A stretch of DNA of 64,000 bases from Streptomyces sp. NBC_00236 (GTDB lineage: Bacteria; Actinomycetota; Actinomycetes; Streptomycetales; Streptomycetaceae): positions 2,108,001 through 2,172,000 of the forward strand of contig NZ_CP108100.1 in assembly GCF_036195045.1 (NCBI RefSeq), written 5' to 3'. Position numbers and translations under genes: made by a program. Below are positions 44,886 to 52,589 of this stretch, in pieces (positions within the stretch are counted from its first letter, which is position 1; the number at the start of each line of letters is the position of its first letter). The notes under the pieces are model-generated. The model saw only the letters and a program-made list of their open reading frames with translations, made no database searches and was not told the origin of the DNA.

Positions 44886-45059
44886 ATGCGCATACGCACC
44901 GCGGTGCCCCTCGCCCCGGCCGCCCTCACCGGCTCGCCGCTCCTCGCGACCCCGGCCTCGGCCGCGAAGCACCGGGGCGGGGTCCACCTCGGCAAGATCC
45001 AGCACGACAGCTCGTGCTCCTGGACCAAGTCGAGCAAGGGCACCAAGAACTGCCTCTGA
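44886..45059 (+). CDS. Tiny secreted cysteine-containing protein
   Basis: 57 residues. A signal peptide (MRIRTAVPLAPAAL, cleavage after ATPASA) precedes a basic mature peptide of about 31 residues with two Cys (SSCSWTKSSKGTKNC). The stretch GGVHLGKIQHDSS resembles the first strand of Streptomyces secreted lamin-tail-domain proteins, so it may be the stump of such a gene rather than a functional peptide. It has its own terminator. No clear ribosome binding site. Confidence 0.5.
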   Translation: MRIRTAVPLAPAALTGSPLLATPASAAKHRGGVHLGKIQHDSSCSWTKSSKGTKNCL

Positions 45060-45088
45060 GCCGGCTGCCGCGGTCCGGGTCCTTCCCT

Positions 45089-45115
45089 GTCCCGCCCGGC
45101 GAGGGGGGGCGGGAC
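45089..45115 (+). terminator. Terminator after the tiny secreted gene
   Basis: GTCCCGCC (45089-45096) pairs with GGCGGGAC (45108-45115), 30 bp after the stop. Confidence 0.55.
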
Positions 45116-45156
45116 CACGGGGGAATGCCCCGGACCGCGGCGCGGTTGTGCCGCAC

Positions 45157-46041
45157 ATGACTGATCTTCCCGGGCCCGAACTCCTCCGCTACACCGCCTT
45201 CTCCGCCGACCCGGAGGGCGGTAATCCGGCCGGAGTCGTGCTGGACGCCTCCGGTATGGACGAGGCGGGCATGCTCGCCGTCGCGGCAGAGGTCGGGTAC
45301 AGCGAGTCGGCGTTCCTGACCGGCCGGACCGAGGCGTCGGAGCCCGGTGCGCGCGGTTACGCGATCCGCTACTTCAGCCCGAAGGCCGAGGTCCCGTTCT
45401 GCGGTCACGCCACCGTGGCCACCGCCCTGGCCCTCGCCGAGCGGGACGGCCCCGGCGACCTGGAGTTCGCCACCGCGGCCGGCCCGGTGCCCGTCACCGT
45501 CGCCCGCGAGGGGGCCGAACTGCGGGCGACCCTCACCAGCGTGGAGCCGCACGTCACGACGGCCGCCGCACAGGACGTCGCGGAGGCGCTGGCCGCGCTG
45601 GACTGGCCGGCCACCGACCTCGACCCGGCCCTGCCGCCCCGCATCGCCTACGCGGGCGCCCGTCATCTGGTGCTGGCCGCCGCGAGCCGTGAGCGGCTGG
45701 CCGCGCTCTCCTACGACTTCGCGCGTCTCGAAGCGCTGATGCACCGGCTGGACCTCACCACGGTCCAGCTGGTGTGGCGCGCTTCGGACGCCGTCTTCCA
45801 CGTCCGCGACCCGTTCCCGGTCGGCGGTGTGGTCGAGGACCCGGCGACGGGCGCGGCGGCCGCCGCCTTCGGCGCGTACCTGCGCGCCCTGTCGCTGGTC
45901 CCCGCGACCGCCTCGCTGACCCTGCATCAGGGTGAGGACATGGGCCGCCCCGGCACGCTGGCCGTCACCCTGCGGGCGGGCGACGCACGGGTGCGGGTGA
46001 GCGGGACGGGGACGCGTATCCCGGACCGGGCGGGCGCCTGA
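45157..46041 (+). CDS. PhzF family isomerase-like protein (full length)
   Basis: 294 residues, the normal family length. Opening LRYTAFSADPEGGNPAGVVL, catalytic Glu in VGYSESAFLTG, the phosphate or carboxylate-binding FCGHATVATALAL, and the second-domain mirror motif EDPATGAAAAAFGAYL. The substrate is unknown. It is clearly paralogous to the short PhzF at 29246 but too divergent to be a recent duplicate. ATG 45157 is preferred over a GTG nine bases upstream. Convergent with the epimerase gene, 36 bp apart. Confidence 0.9.
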   Translation: MTDLPGPELLRYTAFSADPEGGNPAGVVLDASGMDEAGMLAVAAEVGYSESAFLTGRTEASEPGARGYAIRYFSPKAEVPFCGHATVATALALAERDGPGDLEFATAAGPVPVTVAREGAELRATLTSVEPHVTTAAAQDVAEALAALDWPATDLDPALPPRIAYAGARHLVLAAASRERLAALSYDFARLEALMHRLDLTTVQLVWRASDAVFHVRDPFPVGGVVEDPATGAAAAAFGAYLRALSLVPATASLTLHQGEDMGRPGTLAVTLRAGDARVRVSGTGTRIPDRAGA

Positions 46042-46077
46042 GGGCCGGCATCGGCGGTCTCAGCGCCCTTGGCGGCC

Positions 46078-47010
46078 TCAGCGGCTGAGGAAGTTCCGGT
46101 ACCAGGGCGCGTGCTGTGCGAAGGACGTCCGGAAGTCCGGGCCCGGGGCCCAGCCGAGGTCCTCGCCCACCCGTTCGTCGGCGAACCAGTGGTCCACGGT
46201 GAGCATGTCGAAGTGGTGCGTGGCGTACGGGACGCCGGCCAGCCGGGTGCGGGCCTCGTCCAGTGCGATCTCCGTGCCCGCCCAGGGCAGCCCGAGCTCG
46301 CCGAGCACCGTGGACAGCAGGTCCGAGCAGGTCACCGGCTCGGGGTGGTTGACGTGGTAGACGCCGGTCGGCGGCTTCGGGGCGAGCGCCGCCCCGAGCA
46401 GTGCGCGGCCCAGGCTCTCCACGTCGATCAGCGAGTGGCGGGCGTCGCAGCCGGCCGGTGCCGCCGACAGGTACCTCAGCAGGGCGGCCAGCCCGGGGAT
46501 CGCCCACCGGTCCCCCGCCCCGTGCACGATGTGCGGGCGCAGGACGGCTCCCCCGGCCGCCAGGACGTGCTGTTCGGCGGCGACCCGGGTCAGGCTGGTG
46601 GCGGAGACGGGGGCGGTCTCGGCGCCTCCGGGAAGCAGCGCGGTGAAGGGGCCGCGGCCGTAGACGGAGGCGGTGCTCAGCAGGACGATCCGGCCGACTC
46701 CGCTGCGTACGGCCTCGTCGACCAGCGCACGGGTTCCGTGGTCGTTGACGGTCCGGGCGGTCTGCTCGTCGGAGCCGACCCGGGAGGCGCAGTGGATCAC
46801 TGCGTCGATGCCCTCGCAGCTGTCGCGCAGCGATCCGGGGTCGGCGAGGTCCCCGTACACCGTCTCGCAGTGGAGTCCGTCCGCCGGGACGTCTAGGGCG
46901 GTCCGGTGGGTCATCAGGCGCAGCCGGATCCCGGGGGTCGCGCGGGCGGCGGCGGCCACCCGGCTGCCGATGAAGCCGGTGGCGCCGGTGATGAGGATGC
47001 GGGGCGTCAT
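46078..47010 (-). CDS. NAD-dependent epimerase/dehydratase in the GBL locus
   Basis: 310 residues, extended SDR. Cofactor loop ILITGATGFIGSRVAAA, a Ser in LLSTASVYGRG, and the substrate region RPHIVHGAGDRWAIPG. The usual YxxxK is not obvious: after SVYGRG the expected Tyr-Lys appears replaced (SATSLTRVAAEQHVL), so the catalytic set may be altered. Its ATG overlaps the afsA-type stop (ATGA), so it is made together with the butyrolactone synthase. The likely role is reduction or modification of the signal precursor, as with reductases next to other AfsA homologues. Confidence 0.85.
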   Translation of the reverse strand: MTPRILITGATGFIGSRVAAAARATPGIRLRLMTHRTALDVPADGLHCETVYGDLADPGSLRDSCEGIDAVIHCASRVGSDEQTARTVNDHGTRALVDEAVRSGVGRIVLLSTASVYGRGPFTALLPGGAETAPVSATSLTRVAAEQHVLAAGGAVLRPHIVHGAGDRWAIPGLAALLRYLSAAPAGCDARHSLIDVESLGRALLGAALAPKPPTGVYHVNHPEPVTCSDLLSTVLGELGLPWAGTEIALDEARTRLAGVPYATHHFDMLTVDHWFADERVGEDLGWAPGPDFRTSFAQHAPWYRNFLSR

Positions 47011-48083
47011 GAAAGGTCCGTTCTGACATCGCCGGGCCCGGCCGGGTGGAGTTCCGGCGAGCGGAGGGTGCAGGTGAATGCCGGTTCGCCGTCCTGAACG
47101 GCCCGTATGAACACTCCGGCGGGCGCGAGGGCGTCGTCGCCGTCGGCCGGGAGCACCGTGGCCTCGATCCGGCAGGGGCGGTCCAGCTCGACGTACTGGA
47201 GGAAGTCGGCCTGCATCGCCGTCGGCAGGAAGGCCGAGCCGGTGGCCGCGTGTGCGGCCTGCCGGGCCGCCTCCAGCAGCAGGATGCCCGGTACGTGATC
47301 GTTGGGGCGGCCGAAGAGTGTCGGATGCCGGGTGTCGAGCCGCAGGAGCCAGGTGCCGGGGTCCGTGCCGGGCGACAGGACGACGTCGTTCTCGGAGGTC
47401 CTGCCGACCGTGCGCGGTGCGACGGCGGGCAGGAGGGGTATCGGGGTGCCGAGGACGGCGCTGCGGTGTCCGCGCAGCCGCTGGTACGCCGCAGCCGAGG
47501 TGCAGCTGATCCGGCCGCCGCCGGTGGCGAGCACGGTGCCGCGGCGGTGCAGGAGGAGTTCGATGTGCATGGAGCCGAGGCTCCGGCCCCGGCGGCGGAT
47601 CCGGGAGCAGGACACGTCCACCGTGATGTCCCACGGGTCCTCGTTCAGCTCCAGCCGCTCGGACGCGGAGGTGTACCTCAGCTCCCACATCACGAAGGCG
47701 TCGCCGACCGGCACACCGAACTGGGCGTGGGCGATCAGCATCGTCGTCTGCCGCATGGTCTCGGCTATGAGCAGGGGGTCCTGATGGCTGCCGACCGGGG
47801 CGAAGAAGCGGTGGGACCGCGGCCAGTGGGCCGCCACCGAGAACTGGGTGTCGGTGAGCCGGGTGAGCCCGGTGGGGAAGACGTCGAGCGGGTCGGTGCG
47901 GTGGACCAGCTGTCTCAGCCGGTCGGGTGAGCCCGCTCTGCGGCCGGGTTCGTCCCCGGCCGGGGCCCCGGTCTCCTCCGGGCTGCCGGAGAAGGCCTCG
48001 GCGCGGCCGGCACCCGTGGAGTGCCCGGCCCGCTCGCCGCTCTCCACCGACATCGAAGCGCTGCGTGAGGTGAGCTGAACCAT
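47007..48083 (-). CDS. AfsA/ScbA-type gamma-butyrolactone signal synthase
   Basis: 358 residues. AfsA-family enzymes join a beta-ketoacyl-ACP to dihydroxyacetone phosphate, the first committed step of A-factor-type signals. Two hotdog-like repeats each carry a Glu-x-x-Arg-Gln motif: AETMRQ with Glu 108, and LEAARQ with Glu 271, in equivalent positions to residues known to matter in ScbA. GRPNDHVPGILLLEAARQ is the strongest signature. A 50-residue low-complexity N-terminus makes it longer than AfsA; ATG 48053 is an alternative start. It is divergent from the receptor gene and coupled to the downstream epimerase. Confidence 0.92.
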   Translation of the reverse strand: MVQLTSRSASMSVESGERAGHSTGAGRAEAFSGSPEETGAPAGDEPGRRAGSPDRLRQLVHRTDPLDVFPTGLTRLTDTQFSVAAHWPRSHRFFAPVGSHQDPLLIAETMRQTTMLIAHAQFGVPVGDAFVMWELRYTSASERLELNEDPWDITVDVSCSRIRRRGRSLGSMHIELLLHRRGTVLATGGGRISCTSAAAYQRLRGHRSAVLGTPIPLLPAVAPRTVGRTSENDVVLSPGTDPGTWLLRLDTRHPTLFGRPNDHVPGILLLEAARQAAHAATGSAFLPTAMQADFLQYVELDRPCRIEATVLPADGDDALAPAGVFIRAVQDGEPAFTCTLRSPELHPAGPGDVRTDLS

Positions 48084-48131
48084 GAAGTTCCCCCAGGAGG
48101 ATCCGAGTCAAAGGGCCGAGCCGCCCCGCAG

Positions 48132-48157
48132 TAAGATACTGACAGCCCGGTTTTCCT
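48132..48157. promoter_or_regulatory. ARE-like operator for a butyrolactone receptor
   Basis: The 26-bp site begins TAAGATACTGAC and ends CCCGGTTTTCCT. It fits the autoregulatory-element pattern as I recall it (A-rich half with ATAC-nnAC, then CGGT plus a T-rich half) at 13 of 16 defined positions. It is almost exactly midway between the synthase start (48083) and the receptor start (48210), so it could control both. Confidence 0.65.
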
Positions 48158-48209
48158 TTCCAGCCAACCCCCTGTGGCACCAACCACGCCACCAGTTAGA
48201 GAGAAGCTG

Positions 48210-48872
48210 ATGGCACAGCAGGCGCGCGCGATCCAGACCCGCAGGTCGATCCTGGTGGCGGCCGCCGACGTGTTCGACGAGCGCGGCTACAGCAGCGCGA
48301 CCATCAGCGAGATCCTGGCGCGTGCGGGGGTGACCAAGGGCGCGCTGTACTTCCACTTCGCCTCGAAGGAGGACCTCGCGCTCGGGGTGATGGACATACA
48401 GCTGCACAGCGATCCGCTGCCGCCCCAGCTCACGAAGCTCCAGGAACTGGTGGACCAGGGCATGCTCCTGGCCTACCGTCTGCGTCATGAGCCACTGGTC
48501 CGGGCCAGCGTGGGACTGGCCATGGACCAGGCCGTGGAGGGCCTCGACCGCGGCACACCGTTTCGCGGCTGGATAGACCGGCTCGAACACCTCCTGGTGG
48601 CCGCCAAGGGGCAGGGCGAGCTGCTGCCGCACGTGGATCCGGGCGAGGCCGCGGAGATGCTGGCGGGATCCTTCTCGGGCATCCAGGTGATGTCCCAGGT
48701 CCTGTCCAACCGCGAGGACCTCGGCCGGCGGATCTCGGTCCTGCTGCACTATGTGCTCCCGAGCCTCTCGACGCCGGCCGTTCTGGCCACGCTGGACATG
48801 GCCGAAGATCGCGGTGAGCGTCTGCTCCGCAGCCTCGAAACCGTACCCAGCCAGGCCGGCGCCCCCAACTGA
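48210..48872 (+). CDS. ScbR/ArpA-type gamma-butyrolactone receptor, TetR family
   Basis: 220 residues. The N-terminus is diagnostic for the receptor subgroup: RAIQTRRSILVAAADVFDER, ISEILARAGVTKGALYFHF, SKEDLALGVMD. The ligand domain contains the PLVRASVGLAMDQ region and a Trp (FRGWIDRLEHL) in the position used by receptors to contact the lactone. It should repress through the ARE-like site and leave DNA on binding the signal. GAGAAG precedes the ATG. Its adjacency to the synthase supports a true receptor rather than a pseudo-receptor. Confidence 0.92.
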   Translation: MAQQARAIQTRRSILVAAADVFDERGYSSATISEILARAGVTKGALYFHFASKEDLALGVMDIQLHSDPLPPQLTKLQELVDQGMLLAYRLRHEPLVRASVGLAMDQAVEGLDRGTPFRGWIDRLEHLLVAAKGQGELLPHVDPGEAAEMLAGSFSGIQVMSQVLSNREDLGRRISVLLHYVLPSLSTPAVLATLDMAEDRGERLLRSLETVPSQAGAPN

Positions 48873-49000
48873 CCTCCTCCGCAAGCCTCGTGACCACCGG
48901 AACCAGACCACACGGTCGGCATTCGGCCGCGTGAGGGCATCGTGGCCGGGGCGGGTCGTAAGCTCGGTGGCTCAGCGCCAGCCACCGACAGGAGCCGCCG

Positions 49001-49378
49001 ATGTCCGTCCGCCGTGTTGTCCCCAACATCGTGACCGGCACGGGTGACGGAACCGGGGACGCCTCCGGAGCCATGCGCGCCAACGCCGCCTTCTACGGGC
49101 TCCTGGGCCTCGACGAGGTCATGAACCAGGGCTGGATCATGACGCTCGCCTCGCCCTCCCGCCCCACGGCCCAGATCAGCATCATGACCGCCGACAGGAC
49201 CGGCCCCGTCACGCCCGATCTGAGCGTGGAGGTGGAGGACGTGGACGCGGTGTACGCGGCGGTGGTGCGCAGCGGCGCGGAGATCGTGTACGGCCCGGCC
49301 GACGAGGAGTGGGGCGTGCGCCGCTTCTTCGTACGCGATCCGAACGGGCGCGTCATCAACGTCCTGAGCCACGCCTGA
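49001..49378 (+). CDS. VOC family (glyoxalase-like) protein
   Basis: 125 residues, two beta-alpha-beta-beta-beta units of the vicinal oxygen chelate fold: ANAAFYGLLGLDEVMNQGW and VEVEDVDAVYAAVVRSGAEI, ending FVRDPNGRVINVL. An extra Gly/Asp-rich insert (GTGDGTGDASG) follows the first strand, which is unusual. AGGAG lies just upstream of the ATG. Possible roles are antibiotic binding or an isomerase; the substrate cannot be told. Confidence 0.87.
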   Translation: MSVRRVVPNIVTGTGDGTGDASGAMRANAAFYGLLGLDEVMNQGWIMTLASPSRPTAQISIMTADRTGPVTPDLSVEVEDVDAVYAAVVRSGAEIVYGPADEEWGVRRFFVRDPNGRVINVLSHA

Positions 49379-49408
49379 GGACGGAACTGACGCAAAGCCG
49401 CTGGTAGC

Positions 49409-49818
49409 GGCAGACGAGTCGGGCTGTACGCCGGGTTCTGTCGCCCGGTCGCCTCGCGGCGGCCGGGGAGACGGCCATCCATCTAGGACCGGCATTGCTG
49501 CCGGTCTCGTGCGGTCTACCCGCGAACTCGGGCGGGCCGCCCTCGAACGTTCGCGCAGAGCCGTCTTGCGACGGCTCCTCTTGACCTTGCTCCGGGTGGG
49601 GTTTACCTAGCCGCCTGAGTCGCCTCAGACGCTGGTGGTCTCTTACACCACCGTTTCACCCTTACCGGGGACCGAAGTCCCAGGCGGTCTGTTTTCTGTG
49701 GCACTGTCCCGCGGGTCACCCCGGGTGGCCGTTAGCCATCACCCTGCCCTGTGGAGCCCGGACGTTCCTCGGGAGGGTCCGAAGATCCTCACGCGGCCGT
49801 CCGCCCGGCTCGTCTGCC
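49409..49818 (-). ncRNA. rnpB: RNase P RNA (class A)
   Basis: About 410 nt. The 5' and 3' ends pair (CAGACGAGCCGGGCG with CAGCCCGACTCGTCTG) as helix P1. Conserved core segments on the minus strand include GAGGAACGTCCGGGCTCC, the ACAGAAA segment, GGTAAGGGTGAAACGG, AGATGGATGGCCGT and ACAGAACCCGGCGTACAG. It is the catalytic RNA that trims tRNA 5' ends with the RnpA protein. Ends are set by P1 and are accurate to a few bases. Confidence 0.97.
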
Positions 49819-49827
49819 GTGGGGCCC

Positions 49828-49833
49828 ATGCTA
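49828..49833 (-). promoter_or_regulatory. -10 box of rnpB
   Basis: TAGCAT on the minus strand, ten bases before the inferred 5' end of the RNA. Confidence 0.55.
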
Positions 49834-49873
49834 CCCGGCCGGCGGGGCGGGCCCGACAGGGCGAGCGGACGGC

Positions 49874-50219
49874 TCAGATGAACGCGTCGGTCTCCAGATC
49901 GAGCGCGAAGGGAGCCGGGAGGCGGATCGACTTGCCGAACGGAATCGTGCAGTGCTGGCGGTAGTCGTCCCCCTGCGAACGCTGAACAGGGTCACCGAGG
50001 ACTGCTCACGGTCCACCAGGAGGTAGAGGGGGACGAATGCCTGATCACCTGCTTCATGATCACGCTGATGTAGTCCTCATGATCCCCGTCCGGCGGCGGC
50101 GTCACGACAATCTCCCCTTCGATCAGCTCGGCCCGGAAGCCCTCCGGCGTGTCCAGCGCCAGGAAGCCCTCCAGCAGGACCTCCGCCTGCGAGAGCGGTT
50201 CGTGCGGCACGGCAGACAT
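49874..50219 (-). pseudogene. Broken Uma2-family nuclease gene
   Basis: From ATG 50219 (good GGAAGGGG upstream) the frame encodes the normal Uma2 start: LEGFLALDTPEGFRAELIEG, then VVTPPPDGDHEDYISVIMKQV. It then shifts. A second frame gives FVPLYLLVDREQSSVTLFSV and a third gives DYRQHCTIPFGKSIRLPAPF with a family-typical end at the stop 49874. About 80 residues between the first and second parts are missing, including the PD-(D/E)xK-like catalytic core. At least one deletion and one further frameshift have occurred. Confidence 0.8.
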
Positions 50220-50325
50220 GTCACGCCCCTTCCTCGGTCGCTCGCCAGAATGGGACATCGGGGAATCCGCCGTCCGTGCGAGGGGAGTGTGACCCCCATT
50301 CGTGGCACAGGACAGCACGCCGTTG

Positions 50326-50853
50326 TCAGGGGCGGACCGGGGCGAAGGCCGCGATCCCCGCCGCCCAGGCCTCGGCGACGTCGGTGTCCGTGGGGAAGCG
50401 GCCGTTGAGCTCCATCACGACCATCCCGTGGGCGAAGGCCCAGGCCGCCCTGGCGCGTCCCTCGTCGCCGGCCAGGGCGCGGAAGAGCGGGGCCGCCGCG
50501 CGCTCCTCCAGGTCCTGCGGGAGAGGGTGCCCGGTGGTGAGGCGGTAGAGGTGGGGGTGGGCCAGGGCATGGGTGCGGTAGGCGGCGGCCAGGGCGGAGA
50601 AGGAGCCGGGAGCCGCGGTCTCGGCCGCTTCGAGCACGTCGGTGGTCTCCCGGAGCATCGCGTCGGCCAGGGCGTGCACCACGGAGGACTTGTCCGGGAA
50701 GTGCTTGTAGAGCGAGGGCGCCGTGAGGCCCACGCTTCCGGCGAGGCGGCGCATCGTGAGAGCGTCCGGGCCCTCACGCTCCAGCAGGGTGCGCGCCGCG
50801 GCGAGGATCTGGCGGGCGCGGTCGGTGGCAGGCCGGGCCGCGGAATCGGTCAT
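50326..50853 (-). CDS. TetR/AcrR family regulator
   Basis: 175 residues. Helix-turn-helix LTMRRLAGSVGLTAPSLYKHF at about 33-53, then a short C-terminal domain of the WHG type (FSALAAAYRTHALAHPHLYRL, AAWAFAHGMVVMELNGRFP). AGGAAGAGA lies upstream of the ATG at 50853. Divergent from the MerR gene. Target unknown. Confidence 0.88.
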   Translation of the reverse strand: MTDSAARPATDRARQILAAARTLLEREGPDALTMRRLAGSVGLTAPSLYKHFPDKSSVVHALADAMLRETTDVLEAAETAAPGSFSALAAAYRTHALAHPHLYRLTTGHPLPQDLEERAAAPLFRALAGDEGRARAAWAFAHGMVVMELNGRFPTDTDVAEAWAAGIAAFAPVRP

Positions 50854-50948
50854 GACGGGCGTTCTCTTCCTGGCAGGCTCGGGATGCGGGGCCGAAGGCG
50901 CGATCGTACGAGATGGCGCGGTGCACCGGGGCGCAGGGGCCCGGCACC

Positions 50949-50979
50949 TTGACCTTGTCGCAACGTCAGGGTTTCTACT
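50949..50979 (+). promoter_or_regulatory. MerR-type promoter with spacer dyad
   Basis: TTGACC (-35) and TCTACT (-10) at 50974 are separated by 19 bp, longer than the usual 17, and the spacer holds the partial dyad ACCTTGTCG-CAA-CGTCAGGGT. This is the arrangement on which MerR proteins act by twisting DNA. The -10 lies 6 bp before the ATG, so the message is probably leaderless. Confidence 0.65.
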
Positions 50980-50985
50980 GGCCCC

Positions 50986-51729
50986 ATGCGCATCGGAGAG
51001 ATCGCCGCGCTCATCGGGCTCACCCCCAGGGCCGTGCGGCACTACCACCGGATCGGCCTGCTGGCCGAGCCCGCCCGCCGGGCCAACGGCTACCGCTCGT
51101 ACAGCGTGCGCGACGCCGTGCTGCTCGCCCGGATCCGGCGGCTCACCGAGCTGGGGCTCGGCCTGGAGGAAGTGCGGGAGGTGCTCGCCGGTGACGCCGG
51201 GCGGCCGCTCGGGGACGTACTGCGTGAGCTGGACGCCGATCTGGCGCGGCAGGAGCGGGAGATCGGGGAGCGGCGGCTGCGCCTGGCGCAGTTGATGGAG
51301 GGGCCGCTGACGGGGGTCGAGCCCGTGTCGCCGGCCCTGGCCGAACTGCTGGCCGCCGGGCCCGTCACCGACTCCCCCACCGCCGCCAGGGACCGGGAGC
51401 ATCTGGCGCTGCTGGACGCGGCGGGCGGTGGTGGCGGCGAGGTCTACGCCGCGCTGCGGAAGCTGGCCGGTGAGCCGGAGGTGCTCGCACTGTACGAGGA
51501 ACTGGACGCGCTCGACGCGGCGCCCGTGGACGATCCGCGCATCGCACCGCTGGCCGCGCGGATGACCGCCCTCGTGCCCGACGAGGTGCTGGCGGCGATC
51601 CCGGAGGACGGACCGACGATGACGGGGTTCGGAGAGGCTCTGCTGGCGGACTACCCGCCCGCGCAGGCCGAGGTGGTGCGCCGGGTGATGGTGGCGCTGA
51701 CGGAACGGATGAAGGGGAGGACCCGGTGA
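50986..51729 (+). CDS. MerR family transcriptional regulator
   Basis: 247 residues. The winged helix-turn-helix is complete (MRIGEIAALIGLTPRAVRHY, GLLAEPARRANGYRSYS, then LTELGLGLEEVREVLAG) and is followed by a dimerisation helix. The 120-residue C-terminal domain is helical and of no effector class I recognise. Its likely operator is its own promoter. The last base pairs overlap the GTG of the next gene, so it is coupled to the membrane protein, a candidate regulated partner. Confidence 0.9.
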   Translation: MRIGEIAALIGLTPRAVRHYHRIGLLAEPARRANGYRSYSVRDAVLLARIRRLTELGLGLEEVREVLAGDAGRPLGDVLRELDADLARQEREIGERRLRLAQLMEGPLTGVEPVSPALAELLAAGPVTDSPTAARDREHLALLDAAGGGGGEVYAALRKLAGEPEVLALYEELDALDAAPVDDPRIAPLAARMTALVPDEVLAAIPEDGPTMTGFGEALLADYPPAQAEVVRRVMVALTERMKGRTR

Positions 51730-52589
51730 CGGGAGGAGTGAACGCTGCGCGGCTCGTCGTCCTTGCCGTGCTGCCCGCCGAACTCGCGGTGGGAGTGTGC
51801 CTGCTGGCCGGGGTGCGGATACCCGGAGCCGTGTGGGCCGGCGCCGAGGCGGTGGTTCTGCTGGGCCTCGCTCTGGAGGCCGCCGTCCTGGGGCGGTTGT
51901 GGCGGGCCGGAAGGCGGGCGGGTGCGGGGCGGCGGGCGGCGGCGGCCGGGGCGCTGCGGACCGTGGTGCCCGCGCCGGTACGGCGGCTCGTCGCGCATGA
52001 GCTGCGGGCCCTGCACAGCCTGGGGCTGTGGGTGCTGCGGCGGCGCCACGGCGTGCCGGAGGGCGCACGGCCCGTCCCGTACACGGGACCGCAGACGGCG
52101 ATGATGTACGGCCTGGTCTTCGTCTCGGTGGTGGAGACGGTGATGCTGGCGCTGCTGATCCCCTGGCCGGTGGTGCACCGGATCCTGCTCGTGCTGGATG
52201 TGTACGGGGTGCTGCTGGTGCTCGCGCTGCACGCCGCCTGTGTGACCCGCCCGCATGTCGTGGGACCGGACGGTTCGCTGCGTGTTCGCTACGGGGCGCT
52301 GTTCGACCTGCGGGTACCGGCTGCCGCGATCGCCGCCGCTCGGGTCGAACGGCGCTTTCCTCAGGGGCGGTTGGTGCAGCTGGACCCGGACGGGGTGCTC
52401 GATCTCGCGGTCGGCGGCCAGACGACCGTGACGGTCGGGCTGACCGCGCCGCTGGGCTTCGTACGACCGCTCGGCCGTCGTGGGCAGGCGGTCGCGGTCC
52501 GGTTCCACGCCGATGATCCGCGCGCCGTCGTGGCCGCGCTCACGCGGGCGCGAACAGCACCTTCGACGATCCCGGATCTGCCTGGGTGA
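51726..52589 (+). CDS. Membrane protein coupled to the MerR regulator
   Basis: 287 residues with four predicted membrane helices (about 8-28, 36-56, 122-144, 149-170), an Arg-rich cytoplasmic loop after helix 2, and a soluble C-terminal part resembling a small beta-rich PH-like domain (HVVGPDGSLRVRYGALFDLR). No named family recognised. GTGA overlap with the MerR stop. Its last 50 bases overlap the end of the ribonuclease gene on the other strand. Confidence 0.75.
   Translation: MTGGVNAARLVVLAVLPAELAVGVCLLAGVRIPGAVWAGAEAVVLLGLALEAAVLGRLWRAGRRAGAGRRAAAAGALRTVVPAPVRRLVAHELRALHSLGLWVLRRRHGVPEGARPVPYTGPQTAMMYGLVFVSVVETVMLALLIPWPVVHRILLVLDVYGVLLVLALHAACVTRPHVVGPDGSLRVRYGALFDLRVPAAAIAAARVERRFPQGRLVQLDPDGVLDLAVGGQTTVTVGLTAPLGFVRPLGRRGQAVAVRFHADDPRAVVAALTRARTAPSTIPDLPG

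Noticed and set aside
47011..48192. Extension of the epimerase frame to 704 residues
   Set aside because: The added part is an alternate frame of the AfsA-type gene; the ATGA overlap at 47007-47010 marks the real start.
46042..50985. Secondary-metabolite cluster around the GBL locus
   Set aside because: No synthase, tailoring or resistance genes typical of a cluster within reach on either side.
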